A stretch of 64,000 nt of DNA, taken from the NCBI GenBank assembly GCA_032622095.1, contig CP136061.1:38259797-38323796 (forward strand), written 5' to 3'. The stretch is from Siphonodentalium dalli. Its lineage: Eukaryota > Mollusca > Scaphopoda > Gadilida > Siphonodentaliidae. Both the position numbers and the translations under genes were made by a program. Below, in pieces: positions 11,601 to 22,996 of the stretch. Within the stretch, counting starts at the first letter, position 1. Each line of letters opens with the position of its first letter. Below the pieces are notes generated by a model. That model saw nothing but the letters and a program-made list of their open reading frames with translations. It was not told the DNA's origin and made no database searches.

Positions 11601-14177
11601 CAGCAAATGGGACGCGAAACTAACATCGGCTTCTAGAAGGTACCCTTCAAGTTTGTCAAGTTTGCATGGTATGGTTTGCAGGCATTTTGTCGTAGAAAAC
11701 GATATGGTGCCATAATATGAACAGAAACAAGCACACACAGTGCATCTGTACCACAGCTATAACTACGTGCGAAGTAAAAATCCCTGTAGTTCCACCTGTA
11801 GCAATGCTACCGGAATTTGCCTGTCAATAACATGCAATTATCTCGCAAGAATGAATCATACAAGTGTTAGAAGGCAAATTCCAGTAGCACCGTTAGAAGT
11901 GGATACATAAATTTTACTTCTCATGTCGTTCGATTTGGTAAAGATGCTTGTTATGTGCATGTTTCCATTCATATTCTGGCAGCATGTGGTTTTCTATGAC
12001 GAAATGCCCGTAAAAACATACCGTGCAAACTTGCCAGCGTATGAACGTGCCCTAAGACATGCAATGACATTTCACGTAACTCTGCGTTGTTTGCCCGCGT
12101 AAAGAAATAGTCCTAGATAAAGAAAGACAATTTGGCGTATTTAATGGCGTATATTTAATGACATAACTTTCAAACTCTTCATTCATTATAGTTTGTTGGA
12201 AAAATATTGGAAGCCAATTATTTTGAGACGTAGCGTTGGAAATGTAAACGGACGACAAACCGGAAGTCAAATGTCACCTGGCACTATTTCCTGTTAAACG
12301 AACAATTAATATCGCAATTTAATGAATGGGTTATCGTATGTTTTTCATGACGGGAGCTTCCTGAGTGTTTGCGAAAACCCTGTGCCAATGCATTATCTTA
12401 TATATGCGAGTCGACCATAGGTCGCCTCGCATATATAAGAGAATGCATTGGCCTAACAATTTTTTTATTATTTTTCATAATTGTTAAAGAATGTAAAACC
12501 ATATTTACATATTCACTTTACAGTTGAACACAACCCGATACAGTAATGTAATTGAAAGTCGCAGTCAGACGAGATAATATTGAAATTTTATATTATTTTT
12601 TATAATTGTTAAAGAATGTAAAACCATATAGCATCATGTAATACATTAGAAGTTACAACACGTACATGTACATCAGACGAATACAATCATATCAATACAT
12701 ATCTATATGTGCTCCATGAAACCTTAACAGGACCGTACGAATAAAATCATATCAATACATATCTATATGTGCTCCATGAAACCCTAACACGACCGTGTAG
12801 ATGACAAGTTTAGAGAAATTCGATTATCTGGCAAGATAAATTATATGAACCGTATATACACCATTTCTGTCGACGAAGAGATAATGAACTAATATCGATA
12901 ACATAAGCCATCACATGAACATGTGAAACATTTGTGCTTATAATACTCGAAATTTCTTGTTACACGCACTTGCGAACCTGGCAGTGTCAGTATACAGTGT
13001 TGTCGAAAGTATGAACTATATTGTTTGACATACAGTTACATCTTGATTTAAATTTTAGTGAATATCAAAGCGATTCCAATGTAAGTTATGTTGACAGTAA
13101 AAAAAACCCCTCAATTTGTGTGTGTTTAAGACCCGAGAAAAAACCATTTACAACACGTACATGTAAAGGTCTGCACCCGTGATACTGGTACACTAGGCAA
13201 AATTTGCCCAGAAAATGAAAACAAAAAAATTGTGAACAGTTATATTCTTGGCATCTGGAAATTATAAAAATAGAGAATTGTTTCGAATTAATTTAAATAT
13301 ATGCAGCTGCGGAAACTTGAAATTTGAAAAAGAGCTTCAAAATATTCTACCAGAAAATCAACGCATTAAAGATACGGTTGGCCTTGGCGGTGGGTATCCT
13401 GTGAAAATATTTCCACCCGTCAAAAACCGCCACAAACAGAAAGAACATCAAAATGTAGACAGACCTTGTCCGTATACAAATAAGAAATATCGCATAAACT
13501 GTGTGATATTGACATATGTTTGACCATTGTTATGTAAACAACAGCATAAAAAGTTACTTTCCTGGTGTTTGTTTATATTATGATGGTAAACATAAAGAGC
13601 GTTCTTTTTTGGTGAATTCCTGATATGGAATTAATAAAGAGCGTTTATGCCATTTATGTGTGATTAGCCAGTAGCATTCTGCTGTCTTCTGTAACACAAT
13701 CAGACTCTTGCTTAGGTAAAATATAGTAGGTCTTGATGATAACATGCTGTTTACGCGATGGTCATGGTATATATGAACGAAACTGTATGCGTTTTAATGT
13801 TTTTCTGTTTACGGTGATTGGAACACATATCAATATTTTCGACAACAAAGGCCGCACGTGCCTTTAATATATAACTGACAAATTGTGGTCATCCCATAAC
13901 TGTATTCCGATTTCAATTTTGATTATATATTTTGTATTGCACCACCATCGTATTTAACCACCGTAAAAAGTCTATGTCATGTAATGTTTGTTTTATGATG
14001 TATGTTTCAGAGCAAATAAAACTAAGAATTTTATAATTCCCCGTGTAGTTGCGTAACATCTCTGTTGTCTTACTTGTTGTAGAAAATCTTCCCCTTATCC
14101 TCATTAGATCCACCCACTTTGGCGGCAAACGCCGTCCACGTCGAAGTAATGATCGCCTGCTGCTCTCCGTTAACCAT
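1763..14177 (-). CDS. Globin gene 1, complete, three exons
   Basis: Single-domain haem globin, a reversible O2 binder expected in the cytosol (no signal peptide or membrane segment). Joining 14177-14074, 5127-4902 and 1885-1763 gives 150 residues, the usual globin length. Intron 1 is phase 2 (two bases AA in exon 1, T in exon 2, giving Asn35) and intron 2 is phase 0, matching the ancestral B12.2 and G-helix globin introns. Visible landmarks: Trp14 in helix A, Phe47 (CD1) and Phe50 in the FAKFKGKS motif, Gln67 at E7, Val71 at E11, His95 at F8 (RHGKYH), and the H-helix AAW. All splice sites are GT-AG with strong GTAAG donors. The start ATG has A at -3 and G at +4. Distal Gln instead of His is unusual but known in some invertebrate haemoglobins. 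A tandem paralogue lies at 53-60 kb. Assigning exon 1 across an 8.9-kb intron is inference, but phase, length and helix fit are all exact. Confidence 0.9.
2350..2690 (+). repeat. ~167-bp tandem duplication leading into a GGAC-rich tail
   Basis: Two diverged copies of a block beginning GACGGA-ATCAAAACATTTTCA with AACTCTTGAA and AACCCTCT-TTG. They are followed at 2690-2950 by (CGGA)n-like runs and GGGATGGGGTATAAATG, a layout common in dispersed mollusc repeats. No gene is seen in 2200-2950. Confidence 0.7.
2957..3678. other. Intronic DNA without recognised features
   Basis: Within intron 2 of globin gene 1. No exon or repeat family recognised. Confidence 0.55.
3679..4480 (+). repeat. ~400-bp direct tandem duplication with 4-base microhomology
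   Basis: 3679-4078 and 4079-4480 are nearly identical. The junction joins GGTTCC-AATG inside the MITE to AATG-TTATGTAT of the host flank, so AATG is present at both breakpoints. Differences are a few substitutions and the poly-A spacer length. Confidence 0.85.
3811..4578. mobile_element. piggyBac-like palindromic MITE, tandemly rearranged copy
   Basis: Starts after TTAA (3807-3810) and ends before TTAA (4579-4582). The left end CCCTTTACCCAACAG recurs at 4211, exactly 400 bases later, because a segment containing host flank plus most of the element was duplicated. Four palindromes are present instead of two (about 3836-3904, 3962-4031, 4236-4304 and 4360-4430). Confidence 0.78.
4902..5127 (-). 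CDS. Globin gene 1, exon 2 (haem pocket)
   Basis: 226 bases: one base completing a split codon, then 75 codons ending GGEYME. It begins after a TTTCAG acceptor and ends GAA|GTAAGT. It carries the whole haem pocket: FAKFKGKS (CD corner), VQAGKV (E7 Gln to E11 Val) and SRHGKYH (proximal F8 His). The open frame runs on past the donor to 4659, but that part is intronic. Confidence 0.93.
5562..5602. repeat. AT microsatellite
   Basis: Uninterrupted (TA)n. Similar shorter runs are at 21950-21964, 28957-28982, 29549-29566 and 60218-60247. Confidence 0.95.
5838..6188 (+). repeat. ~175-bp tandem duplication
   Basis: AAATTTAGCATC recurs at 5838 and 6013. Both copies carry CATAATTACGTGTTGGA, TGTCATTTTAAGAATAT and GTTTTATCGACATAAATCGA. 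Confidence 0.9.
7153..7565. mobile_element. Foldback MITE with 8-10-bp target duplication
   Basis: CGATGTATCA occurs on both sides (7143-7152 and 7566-7575). The arms of about 90 bases are inverted copies, including AGCAGAATAAAACAGGGTCA and CACGTAGAGGCCC. The duplication length fits hAT (8) or Mutator-like (9-10) insertion. The ~230-bp centre holds two diverged copies of a CTTGAAAT-AAATTGCTCCTG segment and no gene. Confidence 0.7.
7576..9318. other. Intronic DNA without recognised features
   Basis: Inside intron 1 of globin gene 1. Short frames near 8700-8930 lack codon bias and plausible splice context. Confidence 0.5.
9319..9710. mobile_element. piggyBac-like palindromic MITE, intact reference copy
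   Basis: Flanked by TTAA on both sides (9315-9318 and 9711-9714). The ends CCCTTTACTTAACA and TGTTGGGTAAAGGG form terminal inverted repeats beginning CCC, as in piggyBac elements. The length is 392 bp, the same as the copy at 40949. The core 9350-9567 has a ~68-bp near-perfect palindrome at each end (GCCAATGCATTCTCTTATAT...). No coding capacity. Confidence 0.8.
9907..10002. repeat. Foldback repeat, family with GTATTAAGGTA centre, copy 1
   Basis: Arms ACACAGGTACCCTGGTGCGA and its imperfect complement surround a centre GTATTAAGGTA. The same arm core (CCTGGTGCGA, ACC-AC-CAT) and the same centre occur at 32985-33068. Confidence 0.65.
10003..11112. other. Intronic DNA without recognised features
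   Basis: Inside intron 1 of globin gene 1. The 107-codon minus-strand frame near 10461-10784 is AT-driven and not protein-like. Confidence 0.5.
11113..11460. mobile_element. Foldback element with repeat-bearing arms
   Basis: The left arm starts TCGCATGGTTTCG and the right arm ends with its near-complement CGAAATCATGCGA. Each ~100-base arm is built from about three copies of a ~32-base unit (GTGCAAAAAGGCACCCATGAT-like). The AT-rich centre has no gene. Confidence 0.55.
12384..12452. repeat. Solo copy of the palindromic module
   Basis: One palindrome of the GCCAATGCATT...AATGCATTGGC type preceded by CCCTGT, followed by the usual AT-rich spacer (AATTGTTAAAGAATGTAAAA). The partner palindrome and any TTAA/TA terminus are missing. 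A second copy of the spacer lies at 12585-12630. Confidence 0.7.
12678..12796 (+). repeat. 60-bp tandem duplication
   Basis: Two copies starting CGAATA-AATCATATCAATACA at 12678 and 12738, with only a few differences. Confidence 0.9.
13370..13863 (+). mobile_element. 494-bp TTAA-flanked MITE, copy 1
   Basis: Flanked by TTAA (13366-13369 and 13864-13867). The ends read AGATACGGTTGGCC and the complement of AGGCACGTGCGGCC. It is about 90% alike, by eye, to the reverse complement of 49366-49860. It contains paired AAAGAGCGTT motifs but no gene. It is distinct from the palindromic TTAA family. A piggyBac-like or Kolobok-like origin is suggested by TTAA alone. Confidence 0.75.
14074..14177 (-). CDS. 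Globin gene 1, exon 1
   Basis: Encodes helices A and B: 34 codons starting MVNGEQQAIITSTW and ending in KIFYN plus two bases of the next codon. The donor AA|GTAAGA follows at once. The invariant helix-A Trp is residue 14. No upstream in-frame ATG competes, and the TATA box and initiator sit 26-60 bases upstream. Confidence 0.88.
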
Positions 14178-14200
14178 GATTGTATAAACCTGCAAAGTCG

Positions 14201-14236
14201 ACTGAGTGCGGAAAAACGAAACGAGCAATTTATATA
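14201..14236 (-). promoter_or_regulatory. Core promoter of globin gene 1: TATA box and initiator
   Basis: Read on the minus strand, TATATAAA occupies 14236-14229. TCAGT, the invertebrate initiator consensus, occupies 14205-14201. The TATA start lies about 33 bases upstream of the initiator A (14203), the canonical spacing. This predicts a 5' UTR of about 26 bases before the ATG at 14177. TSS mapping would test it. Confidence 0.6.
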
Positions 14237-14239
14237 AGA

Positions 14240-17200
14240 CCTGCTGTCTGCCCGTGCTTTTGTAACAACTCTTTAGGAAGATAAATACGCCTGGCGTACG
14301 TGAATGGTATCATGGTTAGCGCGTCAGTTGGCCCGTGGCGAAATTAGGAGTATAACATGGCCTTGCGGTCGCGATGCCTTAGACCTAGGTCTGAGGCATT
14401 AAGGTCAAGATCGAGGTTACCTCTCCATCACCTCAGTCAGAACATAATGATAATCAAAAACAAATGTCCCAGAACATTTTATACAAATAATTAATGCTGA
14501 ATAATTTAATTAAAGTTATTATAATAACAGAACACCGGGTGAAGCAATAATGCTTTCAAAAACTGCCCTTGGCTGTTCGAAACCTGAACATATATGTTCC
14601 AATTGTTTGTTCATCCCAGTCTGGTTCCGAGGATCAGAATTATGGATGACCATAAGGGTTACAATTACAAGTGTTAATTTACATATTGTAGAATGTGAGA
14701 ACGTATTTCCAATTGCAAAACTAAGAATTTATTTGATAATGTTCAAAATTCATATTATAGAATGTTAAAAGGTATTTTTAGTTTTTAGTTCCCATAGTTG
14801 CATTAGTCGCGGAACGGAAACAAGTATTTTTAATTGTAAAATCTAAGAATTCATATCGTAGAATGTGAGAAGTTATTTTCCGTCGCCAAATTTTAAATTG
14901 CGAATTGTAAAAGATAGGCCTAGTTTTCAATCGTATAAACACTTCATTTAGAACACAAACCTCGTAAATTACATGTATATCGTATAATGCTAAAACGATA
15001 GAGAAAACAAGTAAACTCATTTGATAAGTTTACCTTCCACAAAGCTCCATTCAATTCACGAAAATATAAACTACGATCTTCAAAAAAATTAGCTTTTAAT
15101 AGCTGGAAGTTAGTTCCTTGAATTGTGACCTTGATGGCGCATTCAATATTGTAAGGAAGGGGATGCTATAAAATATATTTTGAAAACTGATCGATCCCTC
15201 CGGGTAATAGTAAAAACCGCCTGATATAGACCGCAACCGACCGCCCAGCCCTCGCAGATAAGTGATTCGTGTACTAAAACTAAGTTAAATTTTTTTCTGA
15301 TGTTTTGATTTCCCAATCAGTATTTAGGATGAACTTATTTTGCCGAAAAGTCGCATATTTTCGATCCATTTTTGGATTGAAATATTCCAATCTCAGAGGA
15401 GTCTCAACGTGGAAATTTCCAGGAATTTGTATGCATGTGGTACCAGTTGGAATCCCAACACAAGGGGCGGGGTTTTGTTTTGTATTGAGGAGTGCAATTG
15501 GACATTTTAAAGTGAACGCCCAATGGAGACCCCCTAGTCATGTCCCTGCTAAAGCTGTGTGGCTGTTTTCAAACTAAACTAAACTAAAATATAGATTTTT
15601 TAACATCCCAGTTTCATTCCGAGTATGAAAATTGTCGATAAATATATCAAATTTACACCTATGTAGACTTAATATGCAACAAAAAATAGTGATATAATTT
15701 AGAAACACATCGTCATCAGTTTTTGTTCAGCGTAGAATAATAAATGGCGTCCCTTGTTATTCTGTTCCTGGTATTGTTAAAGTAAAGAGCGTTTATCTAA
15801 CTTCGGTGCGAAACAATTTAAAGATGCACATTCCGAATTAATTCTCGCAAATTAGTATTTTTTTTGGCTTCGGGGGTAAACAAATATCTGATTCGAGTCG
15901 TGGAACCCACCCATCAAAGCTCAGAGTTACCAGATATGGATTTAAAAATCTATTATGTTTCACCACCGACGCTTTTAGGTGGCCCATTAAAAAGTCGAAG
16001 AGAAGGCGATGTCGGACCAAATTGCTGATGAAGATGGATAACTCTAAAATCAATATATGTGTGAGATATTTGACAAACCGGCAAGATTTCGTTGAACAAA
16101 ATGTTGATAAATAAAAATAGGCTTTGGGCAATTTTATACTATAGTTGACTGTTTGTAGCATTATTTGTTGGCAATTAATCGATTCTGATAACTGAAGCGG
16201 CTTTTCAAAAGGTGTTGTTATTGTTGTTGGAATCTGATGACATGGGGACTATCGAATCGGATTATGTACCTTTAAAGTGACGTTGATTCTCTGCTGGTTG
16301 TAATCGAATGATGAGCATAGAATAAGGTTATTTTCATAAATGTTTTATATCCAAATTGGCAGCAGCCGACTTCATTGTTGAGTTCGTCCCGAACAGATGA
16401 GTATTTGTTACAGTTCTCCGTAGTTTTCTGAAATTGTATGACCGGCGTGACTGGAATGTTCAGCAATTTAGTTGAATGCCACATTTTTTCGGCGGTCGAA
16501 GGGCACTTTCGTATAGGATATGCAAAGTTAACAATATATTTTCAACAGTATAGCTTTCAGAATTGGTCACTTTTTACAAACCAAAATACGGGGAATAACA
16601 AACGAGTGCATTCAGGACCGTGGCTGTAGGGTCCGATTGGTGGTATCTACCTGCATCTGCACCCCGAGTTCATCTTATACCTCAATATTTCCAGCTTTTG
16701 GAATATTCCAACCTAACACCCCTCTAATTAGGTTAGTAATGTCAATTTCCCCATTAATTACTGGTTGCAAAATGAAACTAAGATAACATTAGCCTTTCGA
16801 AGTTTAAAACAAACTTGTGCCTCGATCATTGTATCATATTAGCTAACAAATTCAACATAGTTTTGGTGTGACATTTCGCTCATATCGTGTCAGCCATGTA
16901 ATTTCAAACTTGAAAGTCTTGACCAAAGCTGGGGGTGAGAAAAGAGACACCCACAATTACCTACCAGCCCCCTAACTTTGGTAAACACGTTAATTTGTTA
17001 GAAATTTCCCAATTGAATCAACAGCAGGTAGAAATTCCAAACACTATATATGAAATTATTTTATTCTGATATAATTTAATTTTGTCATGGTGTTCAGTGT
17101 ACAATTGGTATTCCGAAAGGAAATGGCTCAAATTCAAGTTTTCCCAGAATTGAGTTGTTTTGTGTTAACGATGACACATGTTCGATGTATATTATGACAC

Positions 17201-18646
17201 CGTGAAGACAAAATCTCTACGTTTTCTATACCAAAAAAATACATAGTTTAGTTGCCCGTTGAAGGTTATTAAACGCAAACATATATCGCAATTGACAAAA
17301 AAACTTACCCCACACACTTGACAGGTAAGAGTACTTCTCGCTTATAAATTTCAAATCAAAATATGCTCGCTGTCGTAATTATCGATTTTAGCTGTCGGTA
17401 GAACCGGGCTGTCCGTATTAGCCAGTACGATTAATTTAGCTCGACGATACCGAGAAACTACTGCTAAACCACTGGTCTGGCTGGACGAAGTTTATATCAG
17501 AGATGACGAATGCGTCACTTAGAAAAGTGGTCGCGAGTTTAAACCACATATTTTGCTGTCAAACGGCGGTTTAGACCTAACGGTTTACGTATAACTGGTT
17601 TAAACCGAAGATGACTAATCCGGCCATAAAGTTATAACATGTTTTCAAGTGTTTTCGTCCTAACAAAAATCCAACAATCGTCTTTTATATAGAGTGACAT
17701 TGTTTCAGTCAACCCAAAAATCGGTTGGTAATAAAGACTAATTACTTATGAATTGTGTGGATTTTCATGTACGCTTGAGCCATACTAATGATGTCGCAGC
17801 CAATGTACCTGGTATATCAAATTAAACTCGCTGATTGGTGTCATATAATTGTGTTCTTCTTACTGTATTATGTAACCTCGTGTTCGAGGCATGTTACTAT
17901 TAGCTAAAAGTTGGGGCATTTGCGCTTACCAAAGCTGGTGATTATCTTAATAATCACTGGGTATTATTTTAATATTCCCCGGTCAGTGTTATAATAATAT
18001 TGCGAAATCGGCTCACATAATGATAATAATGATAATATTTTATTCTCAAACTGATATATACACCATTAGAGAACACAATAATGACTCCTCCCGACCTGCC
18101 TCAGACAATGTATATGCGTACCAATTTATATATAAATAACAGTAGATGAAAATAAAAATAATAATAATCGTAGATTTATGGACAGGCCGAGAGAGCGCCT
18201 ATTTATAAACACATGCACCGAGCCATGCCGGCTAGATTACATAATTATACATGAATACATAGATAATCTGAAAGAAATATGCAAAACTAAAGTGTTAGAC
18301 ACTCCATGGTTCGCTGCTGCACATGAGGGTGGGCAACTAATTTAGTGATTGTAAGGTCGGGGGCTAATTATTATCTATTTATGTTTATATAACACACGTA
18401 TCAGCATTTACTTAGTATGTCTGAATGCTTTATTCTCTGATCAAAATATGACAATGATATCGAGAAATGGAAAGTATATACACAGAGGGTGGAGAAGAGG
18501 AACATAATGCATTATATACACAATATACAGTGTTCTCCCGATTGACATGGCGCAAGTTCATCATCATTTAGTGCATATATCTTTAACCCTATTTCTATAC
18601 TTTATAATAATTAGTAATTTAAGAGTAGTTCCCATTACATAGATAA
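14240..18646. other. Intergenic, no gene recognised
   Basis: Upstream flank of globin gene 1. A weak A-box-like GGTATCATGGTTAGCGCGTC near 14309 lacks a B box. A short (AACTA)n tail at 15571-15588 may end a SINE-like fragment. Otherwise featureless. Confidence 0.5.
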
Positions 18647-18706
18647 TGTTCAGATGATAAGTTCAACAAACGACCATATCGTTTGTTGAACTTATTATCT
18701 GAACAT
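18647..18706. repeat. 60-base near-perfect palindrome
   Basis: ATGTTCAGATGATAAGTTCA pairs with its complement at the other end across a 5-base loop (CCATA). One mismatch is visible. Its neighbourhood holds no gene. Confidence 0.75.
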
Positions 18707-20199
18707 TTTCCACTAATTAATATGAATCCTTCAGCTCTTGTATTATCTATTAGTCTTCCTGCCATCGGCTAATTTTTGCTGAACATTCATAGGAATAATA
18801 GGCCATTTTCATGTACACAATCATAACTGAGTGCGAGAATCCCTTTAGTATATAACGTGTTAAAACAGCTGGAACAATTACTGATCAGAGATTTAGGGTG
18901 GATACACACATGCATGTAATATCTGTAATTATCGTGTATTTGGCGTTATACATGGATTATACAGACAATGTAATATGTGTCCACTGACAACCCAATCATT
19001 GCCGACGTGTTGATCGCATTGAGATTTAGTTCCAATTAAGTCAGAATGTAGAGAAACCGCTATCTTGGACCGAGTCGCCAGGCCACTTAAAATAATTGTT
19101 CGTGTGATAACCCATATGGTGGACGTTTTATTTAAATAATTACCAGTCCTCTCTTGATATTTATAGCAGTGGAGGATCAGGATTTCCCGACCCAGGGGCT
19201 ATATATGATCCCCGACTTGGGGCTATATATGATCCCGAAAGCTACCAGGCGGGGTGGCTATCTCTGAGCTATTTAAGTAAAACATATTATATAGTACCTT
19301 CTGGCCCAGATTATTCCGACCGATACATTCAACTAAGTCCCTTAGCGATTTGAAGCCAAACAAGCGTCATGGTCGAAAATGTTCTATATCAAGTCTGTAT
19401 ATGCCAGACGTGTCGCTTCTGGTGTTCGTGCAATAATAAAATGCCAGATATCACACAGACTTGAATAATTTCCGCGTCCGTAAGAGAAGACATGTTTTGG
19501 ACTGGCCTTAAATGTCCTGATAGCAGACAGTTTGACTTCGATTACCACTACTCACTTGTCTGGCCTGTTAACAATGAACTGCTCGCGCGCAGGTGATTAA
19601 TATTGTCAATTATTGGTGTGGCCATGTAAAATACATGTATTTTACATACATAAATTACATGCATGTGTGTATCCACCCTTACAGACTATACATGGTCTTC
19701 ACATCGATATTGTCCGTCATTGTCCGTAATTGTCCGTCATCACAGCAGGTACATAACGCTCTGGGGGTAAATTGGAGTAAGTAATAAGCTGTTTGAATCT
19801 GTGACAGAAGTGTTTGCTTATCGCCGAGCACATTAACGTGGCAATGATCTTAACTGTTGCTATTGTATCTGAATGATACTCGCGTACAACTGTATCTAAG
19901 TTGATATTCCTGATGTTCAGTCACGAATACAGATACGTTACGTTTCACACGTTAGGGGTTCCGTTATATATATTCACCAGCCGAGACTAAGCACCCGGTG
20001 TATCTATAGTATCTGATCTCGTTGAGAGAGAATCAACAATCTTATCCATATAATACTGCCGATCATGCGTGTTGATACCCAGCCTGTTCATATAGCTCAT
20101 ATTAAACTTATTTAAAAAACACAAAGAAACCCACTGCATATAGACATTATTTAAATCTGAATTACTACGGTGTGTTACTTGGTCATTTTTCTCCACACT
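18707..20199. other. Intergenic, no gene recognised
   Basis: A two-copy GGGGCTATATATGATCCC repeat at about 19195-19240 and a 22-base perfect palindrome around TACATGTA near 19626 are the only structures seen. Confidence 0.5.
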
Positions 20200-20600
20200 A
20201 TTAGATTCATCGTATATCATGGATATGATTATATATAAATTTGACGAACATCGACGACCAAAATTCATTTGATCAATTTGTGCCACCTCCCCCATCACTG
20301 ACTAGAACGGCACAAAATTTTCGTCCTTAAACCAAACGATTAAATTTCTCGTATTATCATGGAGATGATTATATATAACTTTAATGGAATTCGGCAAAAA
20401 AAAACTTTTGACTATTTTTCTGCCCCGCTCCTTCAAAGCCCCCGACTCGAACGGCAACACTTTTGCATCTTTATACCTCACAATTAGATTCCTCATATAT
20501 AACGGCGATGATTTTATATAAATTTGATGGAAATCGGCGCAAAATTATTATTACCGATGCCAGTGCCCATCTCCCATAGGGACATATCTTGAAAACGAGT
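20200..20600 (-). repeat. Degenerate ~147-bp repeats, with another copy near 21690
   Basis: Blocks around ATCATGGAGATGATTATATA and AATCGGCG-CAAAA recur at about 20215, 20355 and 20500, and again at 21700-21760. No gene. Confidence 0.7.
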
Positions 20601-22026
20601 ACAAATATAAATTAAACAAATATTTAAATTTAAAACATGCGCGTCATTTTAACAAAACGCATCGCTATATATACCACACGTTACAAGTGAGATCACATAA
20701 TCAAATACCTCCTCACATCTAAGGCCATAATTCACAAACGCGTTATAATATTATAATATACAAGTCGTTCAAAAACTCTTCAAAAACTTCGAAACCAGAC
20801 GCGGAACAGACCGGAACATGGGTACCACTTTATCACAAGAGAGGAGAAAATCCATGTCGCCCCTCTTTTCTTATAATGAACGATAATTATTTTCAATGTA
20901 TTATATATATCCCATCATCGTATATTGAAATGCAGATTAATATAGTTATTACAATTCAAATAATCTAAATTATTGTATGGCACATGCGTGGTGGACATTT
21001 AGAAATATAGGTGTTGAATCGTTGACCAAATAAATGTACATGTATGTGTATATAATGATATGAGTATGACAAAGATTGTCATTAATGTGTTTGTTAGTTT
21101 GAAATCGGGGGTGGGTTGGTGGGTTCAGATACAAAAGTAATGTGGGTGTGATAAATTGTGAGCCTCAGGAGTTGGACGTTATATGTTGGGCTTTTTAATA
21201 TACAATGCGCGGTTTACCAGTGTTCGTCTACTGCCAAAATTATGTGTTCGGTCTTGTGTAGTAATATGGTTTCAAATATTTATATCTCAGTTGATTCAGG
21301 CATGGGCAGACTAAAATACAATGATATTCATCCCCTAAAGCATCTTTGCATAAAGTACATAATCGTTCGTTGTATGTGTAACTGTCCGCGAGCTAGTTTT
21401 GACTGACAGTCAGTGGTTTCTGGTACCAAAGCTGATAAGAGGGAACACACCTTGAATTTATTGCAGAAATGTAGAAAAAGAGTGGCGACTTGCATTCAAA
21501 TATGCCATTGATTTTGGTAGATTTGTATTGTAACGTATGATATCTATAAGTTCTTTGAAGTGGCGTGCTCGTTTTAAATTTAAATAGTTTTTAATTTATA
21601 TTTTTACTCGTTTTAACGAGACGCCCCTATGTTCTCTCCCTCGGTCACACCCCTGGTTCGAACGGCAACACATTGACATATTTACACGCCATTATATTCA
21701 TCCTATCATGGAGATGATTATATATAAATTTTGTGGAAATCGGCGACCAAACAAAATCAATTCCTCTTTTACTGCCCCTTGTCTCGGACAGTGTCAATTT
21801 AGAAATGCTTATCCCGGACCATTATCTTACTTGTAAACGAGGACTCCTGTAGATCCCGTTTGTTGGCATTTTGATGATCCCCTGTTCATTTCTATAGCGG
21901 GCAGACGGACATACTTTTGCAAATATAGATAAATGTATACTGTATATAAATATATATATATATATCATTCTGTCCGTGGTTGGCGGATATATTCTGCTGC
22001 AATGAGTTCTTTGTGACGATAATCGG
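20601..22026. other. Intergenic, no gene recognised
   Basis: Besides the repeat copy near 21700 I see only AT-rich sequence with short chance frames. Confidence 0.5.
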
Positions 22027-22996
22027 GTTCTACTGGGGCTGTTCTGTGGCTGTTATACTGGGGCTGTTCTACTGGGGCTGTTCTGTGGCTGTTCTACTGG
22101 GGCTGTTCTGTGGCTGTTATACTGGTGCTGTTCTACTGGGGCTGTTCTGTGGCTGTTCTACTGGGGCTGTTCTACTGGGGCTGTTCTGTGGCTGTTCTAC
22201 TGGGGCTGTTCTGTGGCTGTTATACTGGGGCTGTTCTACTGGGGCTGTTCTGTGGCTGTTCTACTGGGGCTGTTCTGTGGCTGTTATACTGGGGCTGTTC
22301 TACTGGGGCTGTTCTGTGGCTGTTCTACTGGGGCTGTTCTACTGGGGCTGTTCTGTGGCTGTTCTACTGGGGCTGTTCTGTGGCTGTTATACTGGGGCTG
22401 TTCTACTGGGGCTGTTCTGTGGCTGTTCTACTGGGGCTGTTCTGTGGCTGTTCTACTGGGGCTGTTCTACTGGGGCTGTTCTGTGGCTGTTCTACTGGGG
22501 CTGTTCTACTGGGGCTGTTCTGTGGCTGTTCTACTGGGGCTGTTCTGTGGCTGTTCTACTGGGGCTGTTCTGTGGCTGTTCTACTGGGGCTGTTCTGTGG
22601 CTGTTCTACTGGGGCTGTTCTGTGGCTGTTATACTGGGGCTGTTCTACTGGGGCTGTTCTGTGGCTGTTCTACTGGGGCTGTTCTACTGGGGCTGTTCTG
22701 TGGCTGTTCTACTGGGGCTGTTCTGTGGCTGTTCTACTGGGGCTGTTCTGTGGCTGTTCTACTGGGGCTGTTCTGTGGCTGTTATACTTGGGCTGTTATA
22801 CTGGGGCTGTTCTGTGGCTGTTCTACTGGGGCTGTTCTACTGGGGCTGTTCTGTGGCTGTTCTACTGGGGCTGTTCTGTGGCTGTTATACTGGGGCTGTT
22901 CTACTGGGGCTGTTCTGTGGCTGTTCTACTGGGGCTGTTCTGTGGCTGTTCTACTGGGGCTGTTCTGTGGCTGTTCTACTGGGGCTGTTCTACTGG
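22027..22996 (+). repeat. 25-bp minisatellite (about 970 bp)
   Basis: Built from two words, CTGTTCTACTGGGG (14) and CTGTTCTGTGG (11), mostly alternating to give a 25-bp unit, with occasional doubled 14-mers and a TTATACT variant. Since 25 is not a multiple of 3, all three plus-strand frames stay open for about 300 codons. These translations (WGCSVAVLLGLF...) are by-products. There is no start context, splice site or codon signature. Confidence 0.95.

Noticed and set aside
14297-14420. tRNA gene
   Set aside because: Only an A-box-like segment is present. No B box, no cloverleaf could be drawn.
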